Below, one piece after another: positions 55,548-64,000 of a stretch of 64,000 nt of DNA (the first letter of the stretch is position 1; every line of letters starts with the position of its first letter). The position numbers and the translations under genes were made by a program. The notes under the pieces are model-generated. The model saw only the letters and a program-made list of their open reading frames with translations, did not search any database and was not told where the DNA came from. Source of the stretch: Companilactobacillus alimentarius DSM 20249 (GTDB lineage Bacteria > Bacillota > Bacilli > Lactobacillales > Lactobacillaceae); the NCBI RefSeq assembly GCF_002849895.1, contig NZ_CP018867.1, positions 1,240,001 through 1,304,000 on the forward strand. The letters run 5' to 3'.

Positions 55548-55871
55548 TTGAATCCTTTCTCTGAAGAAGACATTACCTGTGTCGTATCAAAGGAATCAAT
55601 GGTCAATTTCTGCAAGTTTAAATACTCATTAGATTCGAAATACATCAGCTGTACGGTTGAAGTCGTCTTAACAGACAATCAGCAACGAATTCTATATTGT
55701 TATAACGAAGAACCAATAAGGACGCTCGACGTAACTACTAATCAATTTAATTTTAATGTTGCAAATCAAAAATCCAATCTTTTAAAGGACCATTCAGAAG
55801 ATAAAATTAAAACTTATATCAGTGAACATTCAACACAATATGACAATTTAGGAACTGAACTGGAGGAGTAA
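55548..55871 (+). pseudogene. IS21-family IstA C-terminal remnant
   Basis: 107 residues resembling the C-terminal domain of IS21-type IstA (VSKESMVNFCKFKYSLDSKYI, then TVEVVLTDNQQRILYCYN, and a final TQYDNLGTELEE). The catalytic DDE part is missing. The IstB remnant follows as in intact IS21 elements. Confidence 0.65.
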
Positions 55872-55879
55872 AATAATCC

Positions 55880-56526
55880 ATTTCCAAGGTATTATTAAAT
55901 AACCTAGAAGCATTAAATCTACAAAAGATGAAGGCATATTTCCAATCTACATAAACCAAACAAACAGTGAACAACTTCCGTTTACAGAGGCATTACTTCG
56001 CTTAACTGAACTAGAAATAGATTGGCAAAATTGGATATCATAATTTAGCATTTTTAGATAAGCACGAGAATTTGATTCTCATTAGTAGTTCTGGTGTCGA
56101 TAAAGCTCACTTAGTAATTAGTCTGGAAATCGTAGCTTACCAGCAAGACAAGCGAGCGTTATTCATCAATTGTCATGAATTTCAAATGAGATTACACAGT
56201 ATACATGAAAAAATTAATGGAAAGAACAATTCGTCGCTACGTGCAATATGAATTTTTAATTATCTATGAGGTAGGCTATTTGCCAATCAGCCATGATCAA
56301 GATTAATTTACTATTCCAATTGTTCAATACTCGATATAAACAAAATTTTACAGTTATGGAAAGCTTTCTTGTCCGCTTAGTATACCATGCTCACGCTATT
56401 AAAATAACAAAAAAATCACATCATTTAAAGGAAACAAAACGACTGCTAAAAACTTACATTATTAAACCGCTCTTGACAAATACTTCTATCGATCTTTTGA
56501 TTGACTTAAACTTTTACAATGTTTAG
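55880..56526 (+). pseudogene. IS21-family IstB ATPase remnant
   Basis: Broken by many stops and frameshifts. Still visible: LDKHENLILISSSGV-KAHL, where IstB has GSSGVGKTHL (the Walker A glycine and lysine region is mutated), ALFINCHEFQMRLH, and at the end LVRLVYHAHAIKITKKSHHLKE, the IstB C-terminal motif. Clearly dead. Confidence 0.7.
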
Positions 56527-56617
56527 TTTTTTTATCCATTAAAAATACCTTACCCTTTATTTCAATGAGGTGACCATACTTCTACGCTGGTACCGCTAGA
56601 ATAAAGTCGGCCATTTA

Positions 56618-57626
56618 CTATTCACTTATTTTTAAATATTTATCGGGATGAAAAAAGAAATTTACAACATTCATCTTTCCTGATAAATAACAAATAAATA
56701 TTGAAGCACTACATGACAAAAATATTAATAAAAATAGAAAAAGAAAATAATTTGATATTCCTATCCTAAGTAAAACAATCTTGAAAAATGATGAAAAAGG
56801 CAAGTGTACTAAATATATAATGATTGAGTATTTACCATACTTTTCAAAATAATTGAAGAATTTATTATTACGAAAATGATAGAAAAGGAAAAACATTAAA
56901 AATATACTTCCAATTTTAAAAATGGCTGTGTTTAACAACATATCATTATTTCTAAACCACATACCACCCAAATAAATTCTAACTGCTAATCCCAATACCG
57001 TAATTATTAAAGAAACTGCAAACACTACATAGCTATTAAGAATATTTATATTTTTCCCAATTATGATACCCACATAGAAACAAGGTAACCATGAAAATGC
57101 TGAGTATATAAAATACGGTAAATCTATTAATTGTACTAAGACAAACAGAATTATACATAAAACTAATTGAGTATGAAAAGGTATTCTCATAATATTTATT
57201 AATCCTATAAAAACAAACACAAAAAACAATGCATATAAGAACCAAAGATATTCTATTGGTTGCTTATATATATATATTAAACTTCTCCACGAATTCAATC
57301 TATTAACGGTTGTTAAATGCTGTAACGATACAAATAAAATAGAAAACACAATATAAGGTATTGAAAAATTTATAAATTTTTTTTAATAGAGTACAGGTAT
57401 TCTTTACTAGACTTAGGATTTTTATATAGAAATCCTGATAATGCAAAAAAACATGGCATTATAAATGTATATATTATTGCAAGTAATGATTTAGAAATCA
57501 CATCATAGTTAGAAAAGTTGTTTGTTTCATAAATTTCATTTATACAATGTACAACCAAAACAAAAAAATAGTAAGTCCCTTGCCAAAATCAATCCACCTA
57601 ATTCTTTTTATTAAATATCTCTCCAA
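56618..57626 (-). pseudogene. Acyltransferase family 3 membrane protein, two frameshifts
   Basis: Reading across three frames gives one protein of about 336 residues starting at TTG 57626: KRIRWIDFGKGLTIF, FVLVVHC (catalytic His context), PCFFALSGFLY, then about eight helices and HLPFSSFFK near the end. Frames break at 57562-57568 (7 A, 8 needed) and 57377-57384 (8 T, 9 needed). Family 3 enzymes O-acetylate polysaccharide or peptidoglycan. Extremely AT-rich, so likely acquired. Confidence 0.75.
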
Positions 57627-57901
57627 TAATATAATTTAATAAAATTCACTTAATATTTTTCAATTAAATGATTCGTTTAACACTATTTTATTTTCTAATT
57701 AGAAAAGTGTTTATTTTATTTACGGCATTGTTAACTACTCTAATGTTATTAATTCCAATTTTTTTAAATATCCACTGTCTTAACAGATCAATGCTAAAAA
57801 TAATAATATATATTAATAGAAATATCACTATAGCACCAAAAAGGTTAAAGTGCTTCATAATTGTTAGACAAGAAATCTAACAGTTATGGAGCGCTTTTTA
57901 T

Positions 57902-58435
57902 ATGGTTAAATACAGTTCAAAATTAAAGGCAGAAGTTGTTGGTGAATACCTCCAAGGTGGAACCAGCATGCAAAGTCTCTCAGAGAAACATAATTTACCT
58001 AAACGGCAAGTCAGTTTCTGGATTCAAAAATATCGCTTAAGCGGCGTAGACTCGCTTAAGCGAAAAAAAACTAAACGAAGCTTTTCAGCTGAATTTAAAA
58101 TTGATGTGATAAACTACTATCAAACTCATGATGAAACTTTAGCTGAAGTATCCGCCAGATTTGATGTTAACAAGTGTCAGATTAGTTCCTGGAGAACGGC
58201 ATTCAATAAACATGGCATAGAAGCCTTGAAGTCTCATCCGAAAGGCAGAAAATCCAAAGTGAAAAATGATAAAAAGAAATTACGTCATTTAATAAACAAG
58301 AATGAATTAGATCAACTTCGCGAGGAACTCGCAAAGAAGAATCAAGAATTATATGACACAAAGTTGGAGAATGATATTTTAAAAAAATCAATGACCCTGT
58401 TCGGAACTTCAAAGGACGCAAAAAAACACAAATAG
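57902..58435 (+). CDS. IS3-family OrfA (copy C)
   Basis: Reads the same as the copy B protein, 177 residues: two helix-turn-helix segments and a coiled coil. The A7 slippery site is at 58420-58426. Confidence 0.95.
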   Translation: MVKYSSKLKAEVVGEYLQGGTSMQSLSEKHNLPKRQVSFWIQKYRLSGVDSLKRKKTKRSFSAEFKIDVINYYQTHDETLAEVSARFDVNKCQISSWRTAFNKHGIEALKSHPKGRKSKVKNDKKKLRHLINKNELDQLREELAKKNQELYDTKLENDILKKSMTLFGTSKDAKKHK

Positions 58436-59331
58436 TTGATCAGATCAGGGTAGAACAAGAGTCTCTTCCAAAAGCAGAACGGTATAAGATAGGCGATATT
58501 CTTAAGGCCATTGGACTTAAAAAGGCCACTTACCATGATGAGCGTAAACGTATCAAAAATCATGTAGATAAGTACAAAGATATAAAAACTGAAATATTAA
58601 AAATTACTGAAAGTGGAAAATGTCGTGGACGCCTAACCTACGGTTATCGTCGCGTACAAGAAGGATTAATTAAACTAGATGTTCACATAGCAGATGCCGT
58701 AGCTCGTCGCTTGATGAATGAGTTAAATGTTCAAGTAAATCTTTATAATCGTCATAAAAATGGAAAGTATTCCTCATATAAAGGAACTGTTGGAAAGGTC
58801 GCACACAACATTTTACATCAACAGTTTAATGAAACTGAGCCCTTTAAAGTCCTGCATACAGATGTCACACAAGTTCGTTTAAGGGATAACGAATGGGCTT
58901 ATGTTTCCGCAATTACCGACGAGGCAAGCAAAGAAGTTCTAGCGTTCCAAGTAAGTAATAGTCCCAATAGTAAATTAATTATGGATACATTAAATGAATT
59001 AACGACAGTTATACCTAAAGGAAGCAACCCAGTGATACATTCAGATCAAGGCTGGCATTATCAACTAAATTATTATACTGATAGGCTTTCTGAAGATGGA
59101 TTTATACAGAGCATGTCTCGCAAAGGAAATTGTCTCGACAATGCGCCAATCGAAAGTTTCTTTCATCTATTCAAAACAGAATGTCTCAATGGATTTCCAC
59201 CTTGTAAAGATATGAAAGAATTTAGGAAACTTTCTAAGGAGTACGTCGATTGGTTTAACAATCGACGCATCTCAAGAAAAACAAAAGGCATGACTCCCCG
59301 CGAATACAGGGAACATGCCTTATCAGCTTAA
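58426..59331 (+). CDS. IS3-family transposase OrfB (copy C)
   Basis: Same as copy B OrfB; DDE triad in LHTDV, IHSDQG and ESFFHLFKTE. Made by -1 frameshift from OrfA. Both frames intact, so this copy can be the active source. Confidence 0.95.
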   Translation, partial: TQIVDQIRVEQESLPKAERYKIGDILKAIGLKKATYHDERKRIKNHVDKYKDIKTEILKITESGKCRGRLTYGYRRVQEGLIKLDVHIADAVARRLMNELNVQVNLYNRHKNGKYSSYKGTVGKVAHNILHQQFNETEPFKVLHTDVTQVRLRDNEWAYVSAITDEASKEVLAFQVSNSPNSKLIMDTLNELTTVIPKGSNPVIHSDQGWHYQLNYYTDRLSEDGFIQSMSRKGNCLDNAPIESFFHLFKTECLNGFPPCKDMKEFRKLSKEYVDWFNNRRISRKTKGMTPREYREHALSA

Positions 59332-59414
59332 CAATATTCAATTTTGTCTAACTTTTGTGTTGCACTTTAAATTGATTAAATTCAATTAAGACGGATTTTT
59401 TATTTATAATTTCA

Positions 59415-60527
59415 TTAATTTTTGTAAACTCGTGGCAATCTTTCACTCAAAGAACAAAGAATTTCATAACTGATTGTCCCTGCATATTTAGCGGCCTCAG
59501 TTGCCGTAATTTCATCATTACCATCTTTACCGATCAATGTTACCTTCGTTCCCACTGGCAATTCTTTTGGCAAGCGAACCATAAACTGATCCATGCAGAC
59601 TCTCCCAACACTTTGACAACGTTGTCCGTTGATCAAAACATCGCAACCTTGCATTCTTCTCAACCAACCATCTTCATAGCCGATAGGTATTGTTCCGATC
59701 CATTCATCTTCTTTGCTAGTATAAGTGGCACCATAACCGACACTTTGTCCCGCTTTAATCTTTTTTACAAAGACTAACTCTGAAAACAGACTCAAAGCCG
59801 GTTCCAACTTGAATGGCAATTTAGTAATATCAGTCCCTGACGGATTCAAGCCATACATTGCAATACCATATCTCACCATATTAACGGCTAAATCACGATG
59901 CCATAGAGCTGTAGCAGAATTAGCACAGTGAACATAAGTGAATTTCGTTGGTAAATCACTAGTCATTTCCTTGAAATCTTTAACTTGTTTTTCAAAATAT
60001 TTTTCATCAGGACTATCCGCTGTAGCAAAATGCGTATAAAGACCTTCAGGAATAAAGGCTTCTGGATGTTCATTCAAGAAATTGCAAGCTTCAATTAAAT
60101 CAGCTTTTTCTTGAAAACCGATTCGGCCCATGCCACTGTCAATTCCTAAATGAATTTTCACATTCACGGCATGCAATTCAACTGCAACCTTCAGCCAATC
60201 TAAATTGCCCACTGTAAGCGAAATATCGGCACGTGCGGCAACTTTGGCGTATTCGACAGGAACTATACCTAAAACTAGAATTGGAGCACTAACGCCGTTA
60301 TTACGAAGCTCTAATCCTTCGTCTAGTGTTGCTACACACAGACCCGTTGCGCCAAAAGCAATTTCAGCTTTAGCAACTTTTACCAGTCCGTGTCCATAAG
60401 CATTGGCTTTAACAACCGCAAAAATTTTTGTGCCATTAGGAACTGCCTTGAGCTCGTTTTGCATATTTTCCTTTAACTTATCCAAGTCGACTTCCACATA
60501 GGCTGGACGATGAATTGATGGTAACAT
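59415..60527 (-). CDS. alr: Alanine racemase
   Basis: PLP enzyme that makes D-alanine for peptidoglycan and teichoic acids. 370 residues. PLP lysine in VVKANAYGHG (about residue 40), the LGIDSGMGRIGF segment, MVRYGIAMYGLNPS and the catalytic Tyr in VGYGATYTSKEDEW (opposite side) are present. Its ATG overlaps the acpS stop by one base, the common acpS-alr order of Bacilli. IS copy C ends 45 bases after its stop. Confidence 0.97.
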   Translation of the reverse strand: MLPSIHRPAYVEVDLDKLKENMQNELKAVPNGTKIFAVVKANAYGHGLVKVAKAEIAFGATGLCVATLDEGLELRNNGVSAPILVLGIVPVEYAKVAARADISLTVGNLDWLKVAVELHAVNVKIHLGIDSGMGRIGFQEKADLIEACNFLNEHPEAFIPEGLYTHFATADSPDEKYFEKQVKDFKEMTSDLPTKFTYVHCANSATALWHRDLAVNMVRYGIAMYGLNPSGTDITKLPFKLEPALSLFSELVFVKKIKAGQSVGYGATYTSKEDEWIGTIPIGYEDGWLRRMQGCDVLINGQRCQSVGRVCMDQFMVRLPKELPVGTKVTLIGKDGNDEITATEAAKYAGTISYEILCSLSERLPRVYKN

Positions 60528-60886
60528 TATTTTGCCTCCTCTAGAATAACCTCAGTTATTACTAGTTCATCTGTATCTGAAATGGATACATGGATATTAC
60601 CCTTAAAAATTTCGGTTTTGATATATGGTTGACCAGATTCATGATTCAAAACACTCAAATCATGAAAACCAATGCCACGTAAACCAGTTCCCATAGCCTT
60701 AGTAAAAGATTCTTTAACTGAAAAGCGTCCTGTTAAGTAAGTCATTTTAGACTTTTCAGTATTTAAACTATTGAAAACTTCAATTTCATCAGCATTTAAA
60801 ATCTTTTCTAGAAAACGTGGATGACGTCCATAAATTTTTCGTACACGATCAATTTCTGCAATATCTATCCCTAATCCTTTGATCAT
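60527..60886 (-). CDS. acpS: Holo-[acyl-carrier-protein] synthase
   Basis: Moves 4'-phosphopantetheine from CoA to acyl carrier protein. 119 residues, normal. Signatures GLGIDIAEIDRV (metal-binding Asp) and GRFSVKESFTKAMGTG (catalytic Glu and Lys). ATG at 60886 follows AGAGG; the longer frame start at 60901 does not fit the family start. Confidence 0.96.
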   Translation of the reverse strand: MIKGLGIDIAEIDRVRKIYGRHPRFLEKILNADEIEVFNSLNTEKSKMTYLTGRFSVKESFTKAMGTGLRGIGFHDLSVLNHESGQPYIKTEIFKGNIHVSISDTDELVITEVILEEAK

Positions 60887-61074
60887 ACATACCTCTCGCA
60901 ATCTATTTTTGTAATTAATATCCTACAAGTGAAGTAAAACATAATTTGATAATTTCTGCAGTTCAATTTGTTAACTAATTACAATTTGAGTTATTTAAGC
61001 TTAAATCATAGCATTTATACGTCTTTTTTCAAGTTTTGACACTTCAAAATGTGCTTAATTATTTTGGTTTCACA

Positions 61075-61114
61075 AAAAATAGGCCTAATAACTCAAGATC
61101 GAGTTACTAGGCCT
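61075..61114 (-). terminator. Terminator after cshA
   Basis: AGGCCTAATAACTC (61081-61094) with GAGTTACTAGGCCT (61101-61114), one mismatch, T-run on the minus strand. Confidence 0.85.
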
Positions 61115-61156
61115 ATATTTGAAAGCTAAACGTTTGTTTTGCTCTTTTAATTTTTA

Positions 61157-62692
61157 TTAAAGATTTGTTCTGATCTTGAATGACTTCTTGCTACGACCAT
61201 TACGTTTGTTATCATGTTCGCGATGTTTACTATCACCATGTTTATCATTGTGATTATCACGACGATCATTGCGTCTTCTACGGTGATTATTTTCACCATT
61301 TCCGCCACCACGATGATGGTTGTACTTACCACGACGACCATGTCCTGATCTACTATGACTAACTTTACGTGATGGAAGTGGTCTTTCAGGAGCAATCTTG
61401 ATAGGAACACTCTCGGCATCCTTGATAGTCTCGCTTAAGAACACGCGAGCAATATCTTCAGCAGAATAATTGGCTAACAATTCTTCAACAGCTGAATCGA
61501 AACGATCCAAGTGCTTGTCATGTTCCAAAGTATCCTTGATATCTTCCTTAACTGATTCCAATTGTCCTTTAAGAACCTCTTTATCAGTTGGTGGAGCAAG
61601 TGGTTCCATACGTTTCTTAGTTAAGTTTTCAATTGTACGTAGATAACTCATTTCGTTTGGTGTAACAAAAGTTACAGAAACACCAGAGTGTCCGGCACGA
61701 CCTGTACGTCCAATACGGTGAACATAACTGTCTGGATCTTGAGGAATATCATAGTTATAAACATGTGATACACCAGAAATATCCAAACCACGAGCAGCAA
61801 CATCAGTTGCAACTAAAAAGTCTAGTTTACCTGACTTGAACTTACGTAAAACGCTAGTACGTTTATCTTGTGACAGGTCACCATGAATACCTTCAGCATT
61901 GTAACCACGAGCTTGCAAACCACGTGTCAATTCATCAACACGACGCTTTGTCCGTCCGAAAATCAATGCTAGTTCTGGAGCTTGAACATCGAATAAACGA
62001 GTCATCAAGTCAAACTTTTCAAATTCTCTAGCTTTAACAAAATATTGTTCGATCTTGTCAGCAGTTAATTCCTTTGATTTAATTTTGACAACCTTAGGAT
62101 CAGTCATGAATTTATCAGCAATCTTCATGATAGGTTTTGGCATTGTAGCTGAGAAAAGCAATGTTTGATGTTCATGAGGAACGTTTGAAAGGATATTTTC
62201 AATATCTTCAACGAATCCCATATCTAGCATTTCATCAGCTTCGTCAAGTACAACAGTCTTGACATTGCCAAGTTTTAAGGTGTGACGGTTGATGTGGTCA
62301 AGCATTCTTCCGGGAGTACCAACCACGATCTGAGGGTGATTCTTCAAGGCACGGATCTGTCTTCTAATATCTGATCCACCATAGACACATTGAACCTTAA
62401 CCTTCTTGTCACTACCTAAGCGGTAAAGTTCTTCTTGTGTTTGAATAGCTAATTCTCTAGTTGGAGAGATAATCAATGCTTGAATGTTACTTGATTGAGT
62501 ATCAACGGCATTTAAAATTGGTAAACCAAAGGCTGCCGTCTTTCCTGTACCAGTTTGAGCTTGTCCAATAACGTCATCACCAGTCATAACTAGTGGAATT
62601 GTTTGGGCTTGGATAGGTGTTGTTTCCTCAAAGCCTGCTTCGTTAACGGCGCTCAGTAATCTGGGATCTAAATCTAATTCTTTAAATTTCAC
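61157..62692 (-). CDS. cshA: DEAD-box ATP-dependent RNA helicase
   Basis: 511 residues. Q motif ([15 protein letters not shown]), motif [16 protein letters not shown] box ([10 protein letters not shown]), SAT, and motif [12 protein letters not shown]. The last 75 residues are rich in Arg, Gly, His and Asn, an RNA-binding tail typical of CshA, which works in mRNA decay and ribosome assembly, particularly in cold. Sits between murF and acpS as in other Lactobacillales. Confidence 0.97.
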   Translation of the reverse strand: MKFKELDLDPRLLSAVNEAGFEETTPIQAQTIPLVMTGDDVIGQAQTGTGKTAAFGLPILNAVDTQSSNIQALIISPTRELAIQTQEELYRLGSDKKVKVQCVYGGSDIRRQIRALKNHPQIVVGTPGRMLDHINRHTLKLGNVKTVVLDEADEMLDMGFVEDIENILSNVPHEHQTLLFSATMPKPIMKIADKFMTDPKVVKIKSKELTADKIEQYFVKAREFEKFDLMTRLFDVQAPELALIFGRTKRRVDELTRGLQARGYNAEGIHGDLSQDKRTSVLRKFKSGKLDFLVATDVAARGLDISGVSHVYNYDIPQDPDSYVHRIGRTGRAGHSGVSVTFVTPNEMSYLRTIENLTKKRMEPLAPPTDKEVLKGQLESVKEDIKDTLEHDKHLDRFDSAVEELLANYSAEDIARVFLSETIKDAESVPIKIAPERPLPSRKVSHSRSGHGRRGKYNHHRGGGNGENNHRRRRNDRRDNHNDKHGDSKHREHDNKRNGRSKKSFKIRTNL

Positions 62693-62775
62693 AAATGTCC
62701 TCCATTTTTTAAAACACGATAAAATAACAATCTACCTACTCTACCACGTTTTATCCACAATCTCAATTGACACGA

Positions 62776-64000
62776 CTAAATTAGTTCATGTAAAACGCTT
62801 TCTAAATGAATTCCATGACTGGCCTTTAATAAGATGGTGTCACTTGGTTGTAATTCTTGTTGCAAATTGCTTGTTAATTCACTCAGTTGATCTTTCCCAT
62901 ACCAAAGAAGATTGCTTGAATTATATTTGTCGCTTAGTTTGTCACGCAAATACTTCATGTCATCGCCAACTAGATAAACTTTGGCAAAGTCTTTAGGATC
63001 AATGTGACTAGCTAGAGATTCATGCAATGATTTTGCAGCATCCCCGAGTTCGAGCATATCTCCTAAGACAATTATCTTTCGACCAGTCTTAATATCCTTG
63101 AGACTATGTAGTACTTCAATTGCTGCCGTAGGATTAGAGTTATAAACGTCGCTCAAAATATCAGCACCATTTTTAGCCTTCATCCATTCAGTTCTATTTG
63201 CAGTCACAAATAATTCTTGTAAAGCTTTTTGCATAGCTTCCGGTTTAATATGAGAGATTCGACCAACCAACATTGCTGCTAGAGCATTATTAACATTGTA
63301 TTCACCCATCATTGGAATCTCGAAATCAAGTTCTGGCCACAAATTAACTTTGAATTTAGTAGTTGTTTTACCAGGAACTATTTCAGTTGCATAAAGATCA
63401 TTGGAAGTGTGATTGCCGAACTTAAATTTAAGCTGATCTACTTTCTCAGCACGTTCTAACAATAATGGTTCATCTCCGTTATAAACAAAGGCGCCATCTT
63501 CATGCAGGTGATTTACGATTTCCATTTTGGCATCGGCAATTTTGTCTCTAGTACCAAAGAATTCGATGTGTGCTTCTCCAATCATGGTAATAACAGAAAT
63601 ATCTGGGCTAGCAATATTGCTTAAATGATCAATTTGACCAGGACGATCCATGCCCATTTCAACAACCAACACTTCTGTGTTAGTCGGCATATTTAAGATT
63701 GTGTATGGCACACCTATTTCATTATTGAAGTTTTGAGGTGTTTTAGCAACATTATTGCTTGTACTGAGAATTTTAGCAATCATATCCTTGGTAGTTGTTT
63801 TACCGTTGCTACCGGTCACGGCAATAACTCGTGGATTAACTTTTCTTAAATAATATTTGGCTAAAGTTTCAAACGCTTTTGAAACATCTTCAACTGTCAC
63901 ATATGGGATTTTGTTATTTGGAATATCATGGTCGTTTTGCCAAATAGTGGCGCTAACGCCATGCTCAATTGCACTGTTAATGAACTCATGCCCATCGCGC
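62776..64000 (-). CDS. murF: UDP-MurNAc-tripeptide--D-Ala-D-Ala ligase (5' end outside window)
   Basis: Last cytoplasmic ligation step in making the peptidoglycan precursor. The frame stays open to the right edge (RDGHEFINSAIEHGVSATIW read at the edge), so the N-terminus lies beyond. Seen: P-loop VTGSNGKTTTKDMI, VVEMGMDRPGQIDHL, MIGEAHIEFFGT and YNSNPTA with the DMLELG motif of Mur ligases. The internal ATG at 63900 is not the true start. Confidence 0.97.
   Translation of the reverse strand, partial: RDGHEFINSAIEHGVSATIWQNDHDIPNNKIPYVTVEDVSKAFETLAKYYLRKVNPRVIAVTGSNGKTTTKDMIAKILSTSNNVAKTPQNFNNEIGVPYTILNMPTNTEVLVVEMGMDRPGQIDHLSNIASPDISVITMIGEAHIEFFGTRDKIADAKMEIVNHLHEDGAFVYNGDEPLLLERAEKVDQLKFKFGNHTSNDLYATEIVPGKTTTKFKVNLWPELDFEIPMMGEYNVNNALAAMLVGRISHIKPEAMQKALQELFVTANRTEWMKAKNGADILSDVYNSNPTAAIEVLHSLKDIKTGRKIIVLGDMLELGDAAKSLHESLASHIDPKDFAKVYLVGDDMKYLRDKLSDKYNSSNLLWYGKDQLSELTSNLQQELQPSDTILLKASHGIHLESVLHELI

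Larger units (their letters stand above)
57846..59369 (+). mobile_element. IS3-family element, IS150-like, copy C (full length)
   Basis: 1524 bp, same ends as copy B (TAAAGTGC at 57846, GCACTTTA ending 59369). Flanks are AGGT and AATT, so there is no target duplication, unlike copies A and B. Points to a deletion or recombination involving this copy after insertion. Confidence 0.95.

Noticed and set aside
57668..57880. 70-residue ORF before IS copy C
   Set aside because: No ribosome site, low complexity and it runs into the IS end; looks like chance.
61180..61419. ORFs in both directions over the end of cshA
   Set aside because: They arise from the His/Arg/Asp-rich repetitive codons of the helicase tail and have no start signals.

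Overview
The window looks like chromosomal DNA of a low-GC Gram-positive lactic acid bacterium of the Lactobacillaceae. Supporting signs are strong AGGAGG-type ribosome sites, a T-box ahead of serS, WxL/DUF916 surface-protein genes, a DtpT peptide transporter, and IS150-like IS3 elements. A Companilactobacillus-like species is my guess from gene content only.

Layout. 0-8 kb: envelope sugar genes (a partial GT-C transferase, a GT4 transferase, TagA, an O-antigen-ligase-like protein) around an NAD-salvage pair (pncB, nadE) and an aminotransferase. 8-14 kb: a GntR regulator, tRNA-Gln and tRNA-Tyr, dtpT, and two tandem glycerol kinase genes. 14-18.6 kb: a frameshifted yfhO-type gene, two tiny ORFs, an unassigned structured RNA element and a NADH oxidase. 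18.9-20.05 kb: no protein gene of normal size, but three tandem copies of a structured small RNA, each with the same promoter motif, C-rich loops and its own terminator. 20-25 kb: a flavin-reductase module (two FMN reductases, ApbE, and a fumarate-reductase-like flavoprotein with an FMN-bind domain). 25-31 kb: a lipoprotein, a DUF1828/DUF1829 pair, tRNA-Thr and tRNA-Asn, T-box-serS, and a LysP-like permease behind an attenuator-like leader. 31-36 kb: an Mga-type regulator split by an IS3-family element, and a second inverted copy sitting in the terminator of the next operon. 36-41 kb: a WxL operon (LPXTG-like protein, WxL protein, three DUF916/DUF3324 proteins, the last frameshifted). 41-53 kb: GNAT, tpx, flavodoxin-like and SDR proteins, a purine permease, a 1018-residue lectin/WxL protein, a metal P-type ATPase with a divergent ArsR repressor, and an LCP protein. 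53-59.4 kb: decayed mobile DNA (IS3 remnant, truncated class C-like group II intron, IS21 remnant, acyltransferase pseudogene) and a third full IS copy. 59.4-64 kb: housekeeping genes alr, acpS, cshA and partial murF.

How the genes work together. pncB and nadE are translationally coupled and recycle nicotinate to NAD. ApbE would attach FMN to the fumarate-reductase-like protein, with the FMN reductases feeding electrons from NAD(P)H; this resembles the cytosolic enoate or hydroxycinnamate reductase systems of lactobacilli. The WxL and DUF916 proteins form a cell-surface complex, and the distant lectin/WxL protein could join it.

The most novel-looking element is the triplicated RNA family at 18.9-20.05 kb. 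The copies differ in sequence but keep the same helices, with compensating changes. They expose repeated CCUC motifs that could pair with Shine-Dalgarno sites. Five single-base losses in A/T runs break four loci (yfhO, one IS copy, one DUF916 gene, and an acyltransferase twice); they may be true decay or homopolymer sequencing error.
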